From Bryopsis sp. KO-2023 (Eukaryota; Chlorophyta; Ulvophyceae; Bryopsidales; Bryopsidaceae), in the NCBI GenBank assembly GCA_030272585.1, contig BSYQ01000009.1:3596001-3660000 (forward strand): 64,000 nt of DNA. The letters are read 5' to 3'. Below, piece after piece: positions 12,236 to 24,180 of this stretch (position 1 is its first letter; every line of letters starts with the position of its first letter). The notes beneath the pieces are model-generated. The model was not told where the DNA came from and searched no databases. It saw nothing but the letters and a program-made list of their open reading frames with translations. Made by a program: the position numbers and the translations under genes.

Positions 12236-13001
12236 ACAGGGAGAGAGAGTCTGACTGTGTTTGCATGTGTTATGTTGCTGCGGGTCGGTGCTTTTTTTTC
12301 GAATAGTGTTAGGAGATGGGGGACGGGGGGATTGGGAAATCCGGGACCAAAAAAACAAGAAAGAGAGCAAAAGAAAAATTAGAAACTGGGAAAGGAAAAG
12401 GTGAAAGGAAAAAAAAACAGATGAGTAAGGTTTCATGCGAGGACTGCAAGGTGTGTGTGTGTGCTTGTTTTCTTTTTCTTGTTTTTTAATGAGTTTTTTT
12501 GTTCTGTTTTCAAATTGTGTTTGGAGAGTTCTGTGGAGGAACTAAAGGAGGGCTGGAGATGTTTGGGTTTTTGCTTTGTTTTGTTTTTCTGGTTCCACAA
12601 ATATTTCTTGGGTAGAATTGAGGAAAAAAGTGAAAAAGCGCACTGGGTAGAGGGTTTTTTCATGTTTGTTTTCTTTTAAAAAGGGGGGGTTGTGTTGTCA
12701 AGAGGGAAGTCGTGTCGATGCTTCTTTTTCATTTGTTGGTTTGCTGATAATCGAATTTGATATTTGAAGCCAGGGGTGAAAGAGACGAACAACAGAACAA
12801 CAAGAAAGAGAGAGAAAAAAAAGTGTAGAAAAAACTGTAAGCTTGCCTGAAAAGTCGAAGAACAATTTTTTTTTCCCCTTCGATCGAATGTGTGTATCCT
12901 GAAGTCCATCCCTTCCAAGTTATCGATGCATTTCCATGCATGCATGTATCCGAAATTCTCGTGCATGTCGCACAAAAATGAAATAGGCAAATTCACATTC
13001 A
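12236..13001. other. 3' flank of ALYREF up to element A
   Basis: T- and A-rich sequence with GT microsatellite (12450-12464) and homopolymer runs. It probably holds the ALYREF 3' untranslated region. No gene was recognised. Element A begins at 13006 after a 4-bp target duplication. Confidence 0.55.
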
Positions 13002-13005
13002 ACAA

Positions 13006-13177
13006 TGTTAATATCGCCAGCCTTAGCCTTGTTTGAACAAGTGTTTTTTTCTTACAGAAAATTGTTCCCGGACACAATCCTACTTTCCAAACTTATACTT
13101 CAAGATCTCTCCTCTCATCAACTAATTTAGTTCACATCTACAGAAATTAAGGCTACTCTGAAATCCAATTCCCAACA
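13006..13177 (-). repeat. element A LTR, left copy (3' LTR)
   Basis: 172 bp starting TGTTAATATCGCC and ending TTCCCAACA. It matches 35298-35469 base for base as far as read by eye. The terminal bases TGTT and AACA form the expected short inverted repeat. Confidence 0.85.
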
Positions 13178-13262
13178 CGCTTCACCGCGCAGAAAAACTC
13201 CGATATAACGAAATTTCGCAAAGAGAAATAAATTAGTAAAAAAATAGGAGATCCCTCAAAGC

Positions 13263-16200
13263 CTAGTAATAATGCTTCATCTGGTTGGCATGAAGTATTA
13301 AGTAAGGCTTGCGTCCCTTTTTAACTTCCCTCGTGACTGGAGCTACCTTGAACCTTCTGCCGGAAATGTGAGTAATGATTCTGTAAGGTCCCTTCCAAAT
13401 CGGCTCCAGTTTTCCCAATTCGCGCGACAGACGATCGTAATCCCGGATTAGGACTTCTTCTCCCACATAGTGAAAATGACGATGGGGAGCTGGTCGTCGT
13501 GCGTTGATCTGTGCTCTCCTTTTTGCTGTCCGATCCAAAGCTTCAGCCCATGCATCCTCTCCCGCGTGCCACAACGCAGCAGGCGAGTATTTTGTGGTGT
13601 CGTGAATCATATTGTTGATCTGGTCCAAGGCTCTGTTGATGTGATTACTCCATTCTCCTCCCAGGTCGAATTGCAAAACTCTCAGACGATCCAGTAACGT
13701 GCGGTTGAAACGCTCTATCAATCCATTGGCTCTGTGATGGTGTGCAGGAACGCGATCCAACCGTATTCCACGGCGGTGGGCCCAATTGGAGACCGCGGAA
13801 GACTGGAAGTAGCTGGCACCGTCGGTGAGGATCGTGTTTGGAGTGGGAGCTGCCTTGAGCCAGATGTCCAGAGTAGCGAGGATGGATTGGGTTGACGACT
13901 TCTTCAGCGGAACAGCGAATCCAAGGCGAGTAAGTCCGTCGACCAAACACATTATGTATCTGTGTCCTTTCGAATCAACAGGTAGTGGTCCTATCAAATC
14001 AATGTTAAGGCTCTCGCCAGGCCGCTTTGGGTTCGTCGGAGAGCCTAAGGTCTCTTTTTCCTTCGGTGGCGTGAAGTGTTGGCATGTGGTACAGCTTTTA
14101 ACGACCTCGTGGATCTCCGAGAGGCTGACGTCCCAGCCCATTTGGTGGCATTGCCACTGGAGTTTATGTGACTTCCAGTGACCGTCCGAGTGAAGAGCTT
14201 GCAGCGCGGAACGAGATGGCGACACCTGGATAGGGCTGACGACTGGGACGTCCTCCTTCGCAAACCATCGCGACAGTTGGTCGGCCCAGGGATTGCTTTC
14301 GCCTGCCAGAAACTCCACTCGCATGCGTCCAGGAGAAGGGAAGTGTGACCAAATCCAAGCGACGAGGCGAGCAGCACGGAGGTCCGACATGAGGTCTGGC
14401 CCAGGAGGATTGCGTAAGCGGTGGTAAGCACTTTGGGAATCAGTGTAAACCACGATAGGTCGAGCTCCCACCAAAGGCATGACATCGCGCAGGGACCAGG
14501 CGAGGCATTGGAGTTCGCCCAAGAAGCTGGACGGAGGAACGCCCGAGAGCCGTTGGGAGTTGAGCGCGACGACCCTTCCTTGTTCCGGTGGTCCCGAGAA
14601 GAGCACGTAGCCTCGCCCAGTTCCCGACCAGTCCACTTGGAGGTGGAAAGTGGAGGCTTCTTCCCTCGTAAGTGAGATGTTGTTCTCCAGTATTTTCGTC
14701 CATGCTTCTTTCGCCAGTTGGTCCAATGTTTCTCCAGGAGTGTTCGGTGGCTGTGCGTGTAGGGGTTCCACGTATGCGCTGTAGCCTGGGCACACTCCGC
14801 GCGAGACATTGAAGAGCCCTAGGACCTTCCGAAGATCGCTGGGAGAGCGGATAGGAGGTAAGTTTTTTCTCTGTTGCTCCAGGAAGTGTTTTAACGAAAT
14901 GCCATCAGGACCCAGGGTGTAGCCGAGGAATTGGACTTCCGAGCGAGCGATTTGGGCCTTCGAGGGGTTTACGCACCACCCGACCTCGCGAAGGCGTTCC
15001 AGAACTTGGTGAAGGTGGAGGTCATGCTCTGCGCGGTTTCTTCCCCCTACTAGGATATCGTCGACGAAATTTCGGGCAGCCTTCCCCTCCAAAACGGACT
15101 TCACGCGTTCATGGAACAGCCCTGGTGATGAACTCCACCCCTGAGGAAGGCGGAGGTACCAATAGCGTCCTACATCCGTTTCGAAGCCAAAGAGTGGGCG
15201 AAGGGAAGGACACACTTCCAATTGGAAGAAACCGTCAGAGAGGTCGAGGACAGAGAACGTCGTCCATTCCGCTGGGATGGAGTCCACCACCGAACGCACA
15301 TTCAGAGATGACGAACCCCAGGGAGGAGAATAGCCATTGAGCGTCCTGAAGTCGACAGTTTTGCGGAGTTTCCCTGACGGCTTCCTCAAGAATAGAACTG
15401 GGGAGAAATGAGCGCGCTGTCCAGGTAAGAGGTGCTCGACCACTCCTTTTCGCTCCAGGTTTCCCATGAACTCAGCGATTTCATGTTTCTCGATGCCGGT
15501 AGGATGGTATCGTCTTCCTGTCGACGACAACGGTATTCTGTGCATAGGTATCCTCCAATCTATTTCCCTGTGGCATATGCGAAGTCGTTTACTCCATTTG
15601 TTTTTCGGAATGTGTTGTAGGTCGTCAGTGAAGACGTCAGGGAACCTTGATGTCCAGTGCTGGAGTAGGGAGGCATCCTCAGGGGAGTTCGTTTCATTTG
15701 TTTGCTCTGCTTTATCCTCGTTCCTCCCAGTTTCCAACTTTTCCTTTGTCTGTCCACAGGTGTCCTTATCCATTCGCAAGGGGAGCTGAGCAGCTTCTGG
15801 AGTTGGAGGTGGAACTGCAGGCACATTCAGGTTTGTCTTCGCACTCCCTTCGTGTCCTCCCAGAAATGTTGCATTTGCCTGTTGATGTTGCCCAACTGGA
15901 TCTGCAGAAAAGTCTTCTTGTGTGTCCCTTCCAGAACTGACCCGAGAGCTTCCAGAAAGGATCCCCAGAGAAAGCTGTAAAGTGCCATCTGTGTGAGGAG
16001 TGGTTGGAGCTGAAGAAGGAGAGGGAATTCCCTGGAAGGTGAATTCCGATAATCCAGAATTTGTCTTCAAAACTCCAGGAGCTGCAGAAGGTACCTCTGC
16101 TGCTTCCTTTCCAGAATTGAATCGAGTGTTTTCAGAAGAGGTCCCCAGAGAAGGCTGTAAACTGCCATCCATGTGGGGAGTCGTTGGAGCTGAAGGAGGA

Positions 16201-16747
16201 GAGGGAACTCCCTGGAAGGTGAATTCCGATAGTCCAAAATTTCCTTGCAACTCTCCAACTGATTTTTCTGAAACAGTTCTTACTGTGTCCTGATGTGACT
16301 CCATTTCGTATGCCAGCACATGAACCAGTGGCTGATGTGTAGTAATATCATCTTTTGACCTTGTTGCTCCATGTGTATCCTTTGATGTGTCAGGTGTGCA
16401 TTCCAAGATTGCAGGAAGAGTTGGTGTAGCTGCCCAACATCCTGTATCCAAGCATGACCCAAGCAATCGTGCATAAGAGGAGGAGCCAAGGTCTGAAGGA
16501 GGATTCACCTCAGAGGGAGCTGATGAGCTGTGGGTAAGTGGTGGTGCTGAAACTGTCCCATAAGCCAATGCACTTTTACAACCACCTTCCCCTTCAAAAC
16601 ATTCCTTTTCCAAATCTGAAATAGGGACATCCCACTCGTTTTGTTTTGTATCCAGAGGAGTGGGATGTTCCAACTGATGCTCGACCATGCACAAACTCTC
16701 TTCACTGATCCATGACAATCTCGCATTCTTCTTCAGAAGGACTGCTG
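13263..16747 (-). mobile_element. element A pol block: RT, RNase H, integrase
   Basis: A long open frame on the minus strand. In order it shows a low-complexity Pro/Ser-rich region, reverse transcriptase (VDFRTLNG, LDLSDGFFQLEV, LPQGWSSSPGLF, FVDDILVGG), RNase H (QVDWSGTG, VVYTDSQSAYHRL), and integrase (zinc-finger remnant CTTCQHF; catalytic core with NIDLIGPLP, TDGASYFQ and GLIERFNRTL). The C-terminus has a GPYRII-type module and no chromodomain. The RT and integrase place it in the Ty3/gypsy superfamily, distant from chromoviruses. This is a fossil or recent copy of a selfish element, not a host gene. Confidence 0.85.
16161..16747 (-). repeat. 587-bp segment of element A, left copy
   Basis: Direct repeat of 32944-33530, matching over 587 bp with at least one base difference seen by eye. 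It is part of element A, present on both sides of element B. Confidence 0.85.
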
Positions 16748-16813
16748 AACACCGAGTCCACCACCACACTACTCTTGTAGTGCGGACCGGTCAAAGACAG
16801 TTACGGTTGCGGC

Positions 16814-16839
16814 GGAGGTTCGAATCCTCCCCGGAACCA
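16814..16839 (+). other. tRNA 3'-half-like sequence inside the element B LTR
   Basis: It reads as a tRNA T-arm plus acceptor 3' strand: stem GGAGG, loop TTCGAAT, stem CCTCC, then CCGGAACCA. The T-stem pairs perfectly. It lies antisense to element B, so on B's sense strand it looks like a long primer-binding site. A second copy lies at 32734-32759 in the other LTR. No matching 5' acceptor strand was found, so it is not a complete tRNA gene. Confidence 0.7.
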
Positions 16840-16920
16840 CTTCTCACTCATTCACACATTGTCACACAATTGTCCCTTAGTCCGGTCAGTCACCCAACTA
16901 ACCGTCAGCAACCAACACTC

Positions 16921-16981
16921 AGCCGAGTGGTTCGGACAGAAAAAGTAAGACTCGCGATCCGGAGATCACGAGTTCGATTCC
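16921..16981 (+). other. Pol III A-box and B-box-like pair in the element B LTR
   Basis: AGCCGAGTGGT (16921-16931) resembles a tRNA A box and GAGTTCGATTCC (16970-16981) a B box, about 40 bp apart as in tRNA genes. The D-arm can pair (CCGA with TCGG) but the T-arm pairs poorly, so this looks like a degenerate tRNA-derived piece. It recurs in the right LTR at 32841-32901. Confidence 0.5.
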
Positions 16982-17023
16982 CACTAAGCCCACACTTCCA
17001 CTTCCACTAAGAAAACTGTCACA

Positions 17024-17035
17024 AGACTCCCCCTG
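17024..17035 (-). other. element B polypurine tract
   Basis: On the minus strand the sequence just before the 3' LTR is AGGGGGAGTCT, the purine-rich primer expected for plus-strand synthesis. Confidence 0.65.
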
Positions 17036-17335
17036 ACCTTGGGAAGCTGGACCCCCAGTCCTAAGGTCACCATAAGCACATAGTAAAACCCAGCAAAGAA
17101 ATAGAACACCCCTCAAAGCAAAAGAAAATCCCCAAAGACTCTCCAAAAAGCAAAAAGGAACACCCCATCTGAAAGACCATCCCAAAGACAGTAGAAAAGA
17201 AAATAGCTGACCTGGTCTCAGCACTAACACCATCTCCCCTGAACCCCCATCAGTCATAGACTAAAATTCTTTTCTCATTCCCTTGTCTCTTCAGGGATAT
17301 CTCTCATTTGTACTCACTGTAGACTTCAATCTCAA

Positions 17336-20300
17336 TCAACTCCATTTCCAAATCCTCTTTTCCTGGATTGATGCCTCCAGATTGTTTTGCTGGAAGTATG
17401 CTGCTGCAATTTCTGGGCAGTTTTCCAGATTCCTGATAGGCTCCCAACTGTCATGGCCTCTATCATACCCCTGCCATCTGATGAGGAACTCTCTTGAGGT
17501 CCTCCCCCTGCCTCTGCCTCTTCTGATCTCTCTGTGATCCAATATCCTCTCCACATGGAACTCTGTGTTTCCATCAATGATCTCAGGAGGAACTGGGTTG
17601 GGTTCCCTTTCCCCATATTGTTCATCCTGGATGTATCTCCTCAGCTTTGAGATATGGAACACTGGATGTAGACTCCACTGTTGAGGGACTTCCAATTCAT
17701 AGGCCACTTGGCCCACTCTCTTCAGAATCTTGAATGGACCCACATACTTTGGGCCCAACTTCTTGCATCTATCCCCAGCCAGCTTCAAGTCTTTTGTACT
17801 CAGAAGGACCACATCATTCACCTTGAACTCATCTTCTCTCCTATGCTTGTCTGCATTCTGCTTTTGTCTATTCTGAGCTCTGGCAATGCATGTCTTGGCC
17901 ACCTCCACATCCATCTTCAGATCATTCAAAATTTCATCCACACCTCTGATGGGTGTCTCAATCTTCTTCCTCCCCAACAAGGCTGCAGGCACCAAAGGTT
18001 CTTCTCCAGAGTTCAAGTAAAATGGGCTATACCCAGTACTTGACTGCTTCCCTTGGTTGTAAACAAACTCAGCTGCACTCAATTTCAAATCCCAGTCTGT
18101 TTGTGAATGGCTGACATAAGCTCTGAGGCTCTCTTCCAGGATTCTGTTGAGCCTTTCTGTCTGGCCATCTGATTGTGGATGCCTGGCAGATGACATCTTC
18201 AATGTGGTTCCTACCAGCTTCATCAATTCCTTCCACAACTCAGAGGTGAATCTGGCATCCCTGTCAGATACCAAATCCTCAGGCATTCCATGATGCCTCC
18301 AAACCTCATCAAACAGCATCCTGGCCATTCCCACAGCTCCAATGGTTCCCTTGGTTGCACAGAAGTGGGACATCTTGGACATCCTGTCCACAAACACCAC
18401 AATAGCATCCATCCCCCTCTCTGTCCTTGGTAGTCCTGTGATGAGATCCAGACTCACTGAACTCCATCTCCTGTTGGGGATTTGCAAAGGCTGAAGATCT
18501 CCAGCCATCTTTTGGGTAGATGATTTAGTTTTCTGGCATACAGGACAGCTCCTGCAATACTGGGCCACATCTTGAGACATCTTCTTCCACCAAAAGTGTT
18601 GTTGCAGTGTAGACAAGGTCCTCTCCTTGCCCTTATGTCCTCCAATCAAACTGTCATGCCCTTCCTTCATCACCATTGCTTTCAGACTCTGTGGCACTAC
18701 AATCTTCCCTTCCACAGTCTGTAGAACTCCATCAGTAGACATCTTGAACACCCTTTGGGTCTGGATGTCAGAATCCAATCTCTTCAGGATTTCCTTGCAA
18801 TGTTCATCATTCATCTGAGCATCAGCAACCTCCTTTGGACTCCCTTGAGCCATAGGTTCCATGGATGACTTCTCCAGTGCATTGATTTGTTCATCAGATC
18901 TTGACAATCCTTTTCCAGTACCCCATTTGGTACCTCCTCTTGCATCACTTGGCATCACATCTGTTTTCAGTCTCTCAGGCAGCTTTCCAGTTTGGCATCC
19001 AGTAACCTTCACCAATCTGGAACCCAATGGCTCTCCTGGTTGTTCATCAAACACAAGATCCTGTGGATGATTCTCCCCCCAGGCCCCCAAGCCTTGGTAC
19101 CTCTGAACCTTGCCATCATGCTGTACAAGAGTTTTTGTTGTGCCAGTTGGTGTAGATGCCTTCAAATCTCCCCCTCCACTTCCAGAATCCCTTGGATCCA
19201 CTGGATGTGGACATCTTGAGAGTGCATCAGCCACCACATTATCCTTCCCTGGGATGTGGACAGTTTGGAACCTGAAAGGAGCTAGGAACTCCACCCATCT
19301 AGCTTGTCTTCTGCTGAGATGCTGTTGAGAATCCAGCCAAACTAATGACTGATTATCTGTCCTCAGAACAAACTCCCTTCCTTCCAAATATGCCCTCCAC
19401 TTCTTGAGACAGTGGACAATCCCCAATAATTCAATCTCATGTATAGGGTACCTGGACTCTGCATCAGTGAGCTTATGGGATTCAAAGGCCACTGGATGTA
19501 GTCCATCTGGTCCCTCCTGCATCAGTACTCCCCCCACTCCTGATTGGCTGCCATCTGTAGCCACAATCCAGGGCCAATCTTCCCTAGGATGTATCAGGAC
19601 AGGTGCAGAGCATAATGCTTCTTTGAGATCCTCAAATGCCTGCTTCTCCTCTTCTCCCCATATGAAATGTTGATTTCCTTTTGTCAGGTTGGTCAATGCT
19701 GCAGCCTTGCCACTGAAATTGGCTACAAATCTTCTGTAGAAACAACATAATCCCAGGAAACTCCTGACATCATGCACATTGGATGGTGTGGGCCACTGCT
19801 TGATTGCATCCAGCTTGTCAGCCATTGGCTGCACTCCTTGATGTGTAACCCATGTTCCCAGAAAATCCACTTCTTTTTTCCCTACTGCAGACTTGACCAG
19901 CTTGGCATATAGTTGATGTTTCCTGAGGGCCTCCAGTACCAGCTTCATGTGTCTGGCATGCTCTTCAGGGGTGGATGAATAAATCAGGATGTCATCCAGA
20001 AAGACTTGGACAAACTTATCAATGTATGGAGCCAGGATCTCATTCATCATGGACATGAAATGTCCAGGAGATCCACTCAGGCCCATGGGCATCACCAAAA
20101 ATTCGAACTGTCCATATTTAGTTCTGAATGAAGTCTTTCCTTCCTCCCCTGGGGCCATCCTCAACTGCCAAAATCCTGCCCTTAGATCCACCTTACTGAA
20201 GTACCTTGCATGGTTGAGCCTGTCCAGCATCTCATCCATTCTAGGTATGGGAAACTGAGTGACTTTGGTGGCCCTATTCAGAGCTCTGTAGTCAACACAG

Positions 20301-21934
20301 AATCTCAGTGCCCCTCCAGGTTTTGGGACAAAGAGCACAGGTGCACCAAATGTGCTGTGACTTGGTCTGATCATCCCTTTCTCCAGCAAATAATCCAATT
20401 GCTCCCTGAGAGCATCTAATTCTTTTGGGGATTGTTTATACAATGGGCCAAAGATTGGTTTTGTGCCATCTTTCAATGGGATCTTCATGTCCCAGGGTCT
20501 GTGAGGTGGTAGATGATTTGGCAGATCCATAGGAAAGACATCCTTGTATGCATTAAGGACATCCTTCAGCTCATGTAGCTCATCATCCAGTCCATCCACC
20601 ATGCTTTTGAAATTTGCATCTGTACCATCCTCAGTACCCTTGACTTCCATAGATTCACCAGGATTCCTGATCTGTTTAGCTGCATTGATTTCCCCAGATG
20701 CCTGAGGATCCTGAGCTTTCCTGACCAGCACCAGATATGCTTCCCCATTCCTGTTCTTCAGACATTTCTTGGCCTCACTGGCTGAGAGTAAATTTATCTC
20801 TTGTGGATCCTGGGTTGCTGCCACTTTTGGATGGAATCCTTGCAGCTTGATTGGGGCTTTGTTAGGTCTGCAAATGGTAATCACATGACTTCTCCAGTTT
20901 ATGTGTGGGTTGTGATCAACCAACCAGGCCTTTCCCAAAATGACCTTGTGCTTCAGATTTGGTACCATCCAGAAGATCCTCTTTATCACCCAAGGACCCA
21001 TTCTTATCCTGACCAGTGCCTGTTGTTTGAGTAGCAATCTGGAACCATCTGCCAGTTCCACTGAGAGATGTGCATCCTTGATGATTTTCAAGGCATTTTC
21101 CTGAGCTGTTTGGACATCCATGAAGTCCCCTGTGGCTCCACTGTCTATGAGACATTTGACTGTTTGTTTTTGCAACTTTCCTGGCACATATAGCAGGGTG
21201 GATCCCAGGTCTCCTTGACCTACTGATCCCAATTTCCCTGTCATCATGTTTTCCACTTTTTCCTGGCTTGGTGTTGGACAATGTATCTCAGCTGGTGGTG
21301 AGAATCTGACTTTCTTGTGAATCCCATGACCCCCTTGTGAATCCCCTGTTGCCTGTGTGGATTTCCATACTCCTGAGGCTGTGAGGACCTCTCTGGGCTT
21401 AGATGTGGATTCCTTGAGTCTCTGTATCTGTGTCTGCACCTCCACTGATCCTTTAGAAGGGGAGGACTGTATTCTGTCCTTTGTTATCCCTTCCTTCTCA
21501 GGGGTTTTCTGTTGTGATTGTCCCAACACTGTGGGGATGGATCCCTGAGCATTGATGCTGTCCGGATCCCCTTTGCCAGCCCTCGAATCTGAGGTACTGG
21601 ATCTGGCAAGCTTCCCTCCCCCAAACCTTCTCCCATAAGATGAAGAAGTGTTACATCTGGATCCTGCATTTGCCTGGGCACCATTCCCAGGAGATCCTTT
21701 AGATGTCTCCACTCCAACCTTATCGACCACTAACACCTTCCCCTCACTGACAATCCTCTGATTTTCATTCATTCCATCCTTGTCTTGAGAACCATTCTGA
21801 CGACTTCCTGACGACATTTCCGACATCACATTTGCATGTCCAGGTTTCTTTGACGCCCCTCCTGGCCTGGTCCAGGGAGGCCCTACTCGTTTCCCGACGA
21901 CTTGTTTTGGCCACCCTTCTTCTTCGATCGACAT
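17336..21934 (-). mobile_element. element B pol polyprotein with chromodomain
   Basis: Open frame of about 1,530 codons. In order: retropepsin (LIDSGATGDFMD), reverse transcriptase (VDYRALNRAT, FSKVDLRAGFWQL, VFLDDILIYS), RNase H (VATDGSQSGVGGVLMQ, LRTDNQSLVWL), integrase zinc finger (CRSCPVCQ), DDE core (LDLITGLPRT, HPQSDGQTERLNR), the GPY/F module (GPKYVGPFKILKRVG) and a chromodomain (FHVERILDHR, LIRWQGYDRGHDSWEP). It overlaps the end of gag by about 50 bp in a different frame, consistent with the frameshifting Ty3 elements are known to use. Chromodomains of this class target integration to heterochromatin. Confidence 0.92.
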
Positions 21935-23448
21935 TCTCTCGCGAAATGCCCGAACTTTCCGCAGTTATGACATTTCCCTTTCTTGGGTGACGACTGGTTC
22001 CACTTCTCTCCTGACACTGCGCCAATCTCCATCTTATCGTCATACTGCCGGTTTTGTTTTGGGTACCAAGGAGTCTGGTCGTTTCCTGCTCGGCCTGCAG
22101 CCCGATCTGCTTGCAGTGCCAACTGGACGGCTTCATCAAATGTGTGGGGACGGTTTAGGAAAACGTGGGATTTTATCTTCGCCTGTAGAGAGTGCGTGAA
22201 GAGATGCACCTTGTCCTCGGTGCTCATAGTGGGAGTCTTCAGCAGGAGTTTGGCGAACAAAGCGATATGCTCCCTGAGCGTTCCTTTCTTGTGTGATAAC
22301 CGGAACAGTTGGTCTCTGGCTGTTTCTGCTTTGTCGAAGGGGTCGAAATATTCGATAATCTCCTGCCCCAGAGTCTCCCAGCTCGCCAACACGTCCGGGT
22401 TGGACGCTTTCTTAACAGTAAACCATTCCTGCGCAGCTCCTCTCAACACCGTCGACGCCAGTAACGCCCTTTTGTTCACAGGACATCCAGACGCCACAAA
22501 ATAAGTTTCCATACTCTCCACCCAGTCGGATGCTCCTTCTCCCGTTTTCCCAAAGAACTGGGGAGGATTCCCCAGCCGGATAGGCGCAAAGTTCCACACA
22601 TCAGGTATAGATGGCCCTGCAGAGCCTCCACTCGTCGCACCACTCGTCGCACTCGCTTGACGGAGCTTTTGCTCCAGTTCTTGTTTTGCTGCCAACAACG
22701 ATGCTTGGAAGTCGCTCCTTTGGTTCGCCATTTGTTCTTGCAGGTCCAATAGCTTTTTGTGCATACTTGACCCGGCTTCCAAGTTGATGCCCACAGCCGA
22801 CTGCGCCGTCGACTGCTGTTCGGTTAATTCCGTCATAGTAGCCACCATGGTGGAGATCTTTGCATCCGTATCCGTCCGAAACTCCATCGCTTGTGTTTCC
22901 CGTAGGGTCTGGCTCAACGTTAGTTCGTCCAGCTTCTGCATTAGTTTCTGGTGGTTCGCTTGGCCGTCGAGGGTCACTTTCGACAATTTCTGTTCCAGTT
23001 TCGTGCCCGCCTGTCGAACTTTCAGCATGTCTGCTCGGACGTCACCCGCCGATTTCTCCAGCAGTTCCAGTTTCCCAGTCGTCTCGACATGTCTGGTTTC
23101 GCTCGTGGTTCCAAGCTCAGCAACTTTCTCCTTCACAGCTTTGACTTTGTCCTGTAGCCCGGCTCCCGCTTCATCGAGCTTGCCGACCGCTTTCGACAGT
23201 TTCTGTAAGGACTCTCCATGCTTATTCGCCAGTTTTTCGACTGCCAAGCCTGCTTTGTGAACCTTTGCGAACTCGTCGCCATGCTTATTCACCAGTTTCT
23301 CCACGTTCTGTCCTGCTTTGTGGATATTCGCGATTTCTGTCTTTATCTCCAACCCTTCGAGTTCCCCGATTCGGTCTTCCAGTGCTTTGCACCCCGTCTT
23401 TAGTGCCGCCACCGACTCCACCAGGTTGTTAAAGTCTTCCGCCGACAT
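21883..23448 (-). mobile_element. element B gag
   Basis: Gag frame of about 520 codons from the likely start at 23448 (MSAEDFNNLVESVAAL). The first half is a long coiled coil with repeated GxxVEKLxNKHG-like blocks. The middle is a typical Ty3 retrotransposon capsid region (around WVESMETYFVASG and FDPFDKAETARDQL). The end is a CCHC zinc knuckle (CHNCGKFGHFAREC). An in-frame start at 23496 would lie inside element C's LTR and is not native. Confidence 0.88.
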
Positions 23449-23474
23449 TCTGGTTCTTTCCCGGTCTTTACGAT

Positions 23475-24114
23475 TGTAAGGATTCGGCAGAATCAAAGGA
23501 GATTCAGGCAGACCTGCAGGCTTGCAGACTGGCAGTGATTGGGCTGACAGGTTAGAGCTGCAGGTTGACTGCTATGATTCTGCAGAAGCAGGAATGGTTC
23601 AGGTCCTTCAGACCTGCAGACTAAAGGACTGGTAGTCAGCAGATTGGCAGACTGACGAAGTGGCAGAGTAGTCGGGCTGACAGGGTTGCTGATGGCAGAC
23701 AGGTGCTGGCAGCGTTGCAGAACGTGGGCTGCAGAGCTGGCAGGCACAAGGTTCTAGAAGGTCTTAGGTGGCAGACTCAGGACCGCAGTACCGTGCAAGG
23801 TGTCTGAGGCTGCATGTCATGAAAGGGGACTGAAAGGAACTTGGTAGTTTGATGGTCTGCAACACTGATGCAGACTGATGTTATGGCTTAGGATCAGTTT
23901 GGATCAGGGTTGGAAGAAACGGTATAAGTTGTTGGGGTTTGGACATTCTTGTAACCTTAGTTTGGAACCTGATCTCGCCCTTGAACCTTGCTAGGTTCAA
24001 GTGTCTCTCCCATGGTCGTTCAATAGAACGGCAGTTCAGACTGGCAGACCGGCAGGGTCGCAGTCTTCAGTGTATTGAAGCAGAAAAAGCGATCTGCAGG
24101 GCAGAGTCGTTACA
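23475..24114 (+). repeat. element C LTR, left (5') copy
   Basis: 640 bp, starting TGTAAGGATTCGG and ending GAGTCGTTACA, equal in length to 31914-32553. Its conceptual translations match the other copy residue for residue. It is dense in GCAG and CAGAC words. Confidence 0.9.
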
Positions 24115-24115
24115 G

Positions 24116-24127
24116 TGGTTTCGGAGC
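24116..24127 (+). other. element C primer-binding site
   Basis: TGGTTTCGGAGC begins one base after the left LTR, as expected for the 3' CCA end of a priming tRNA. The same 12 bases follow the 5' LTRs of elements A and B. Confidence 0.8.
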
Positions 24128-24180
24128 AGGCTTGTGACAAGATCACAAACGAGTCTGGCAGGCTGCAGAGGCAGCAGTAT

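Larger units (their letters stand above)
16747..17023 (-). repeat. element B LTR, left copy (3' LTR)
   Basis: 277 bp matching 32667-32943. The right copy is longer (319 bp). The inner boundary ends CTGTCACA next to the polypurine tract. Confidence 0.85.

Noticed and set aside
16686-17010. Possible functional tRNA genes in the element B LTR
   Set aside because: The first piece has a good T-arm and acceptor 3' strand but no matching 5' half; the second has a poorly paired T-arm. Both are repeated exactly with the LTR, so they belong to the element.
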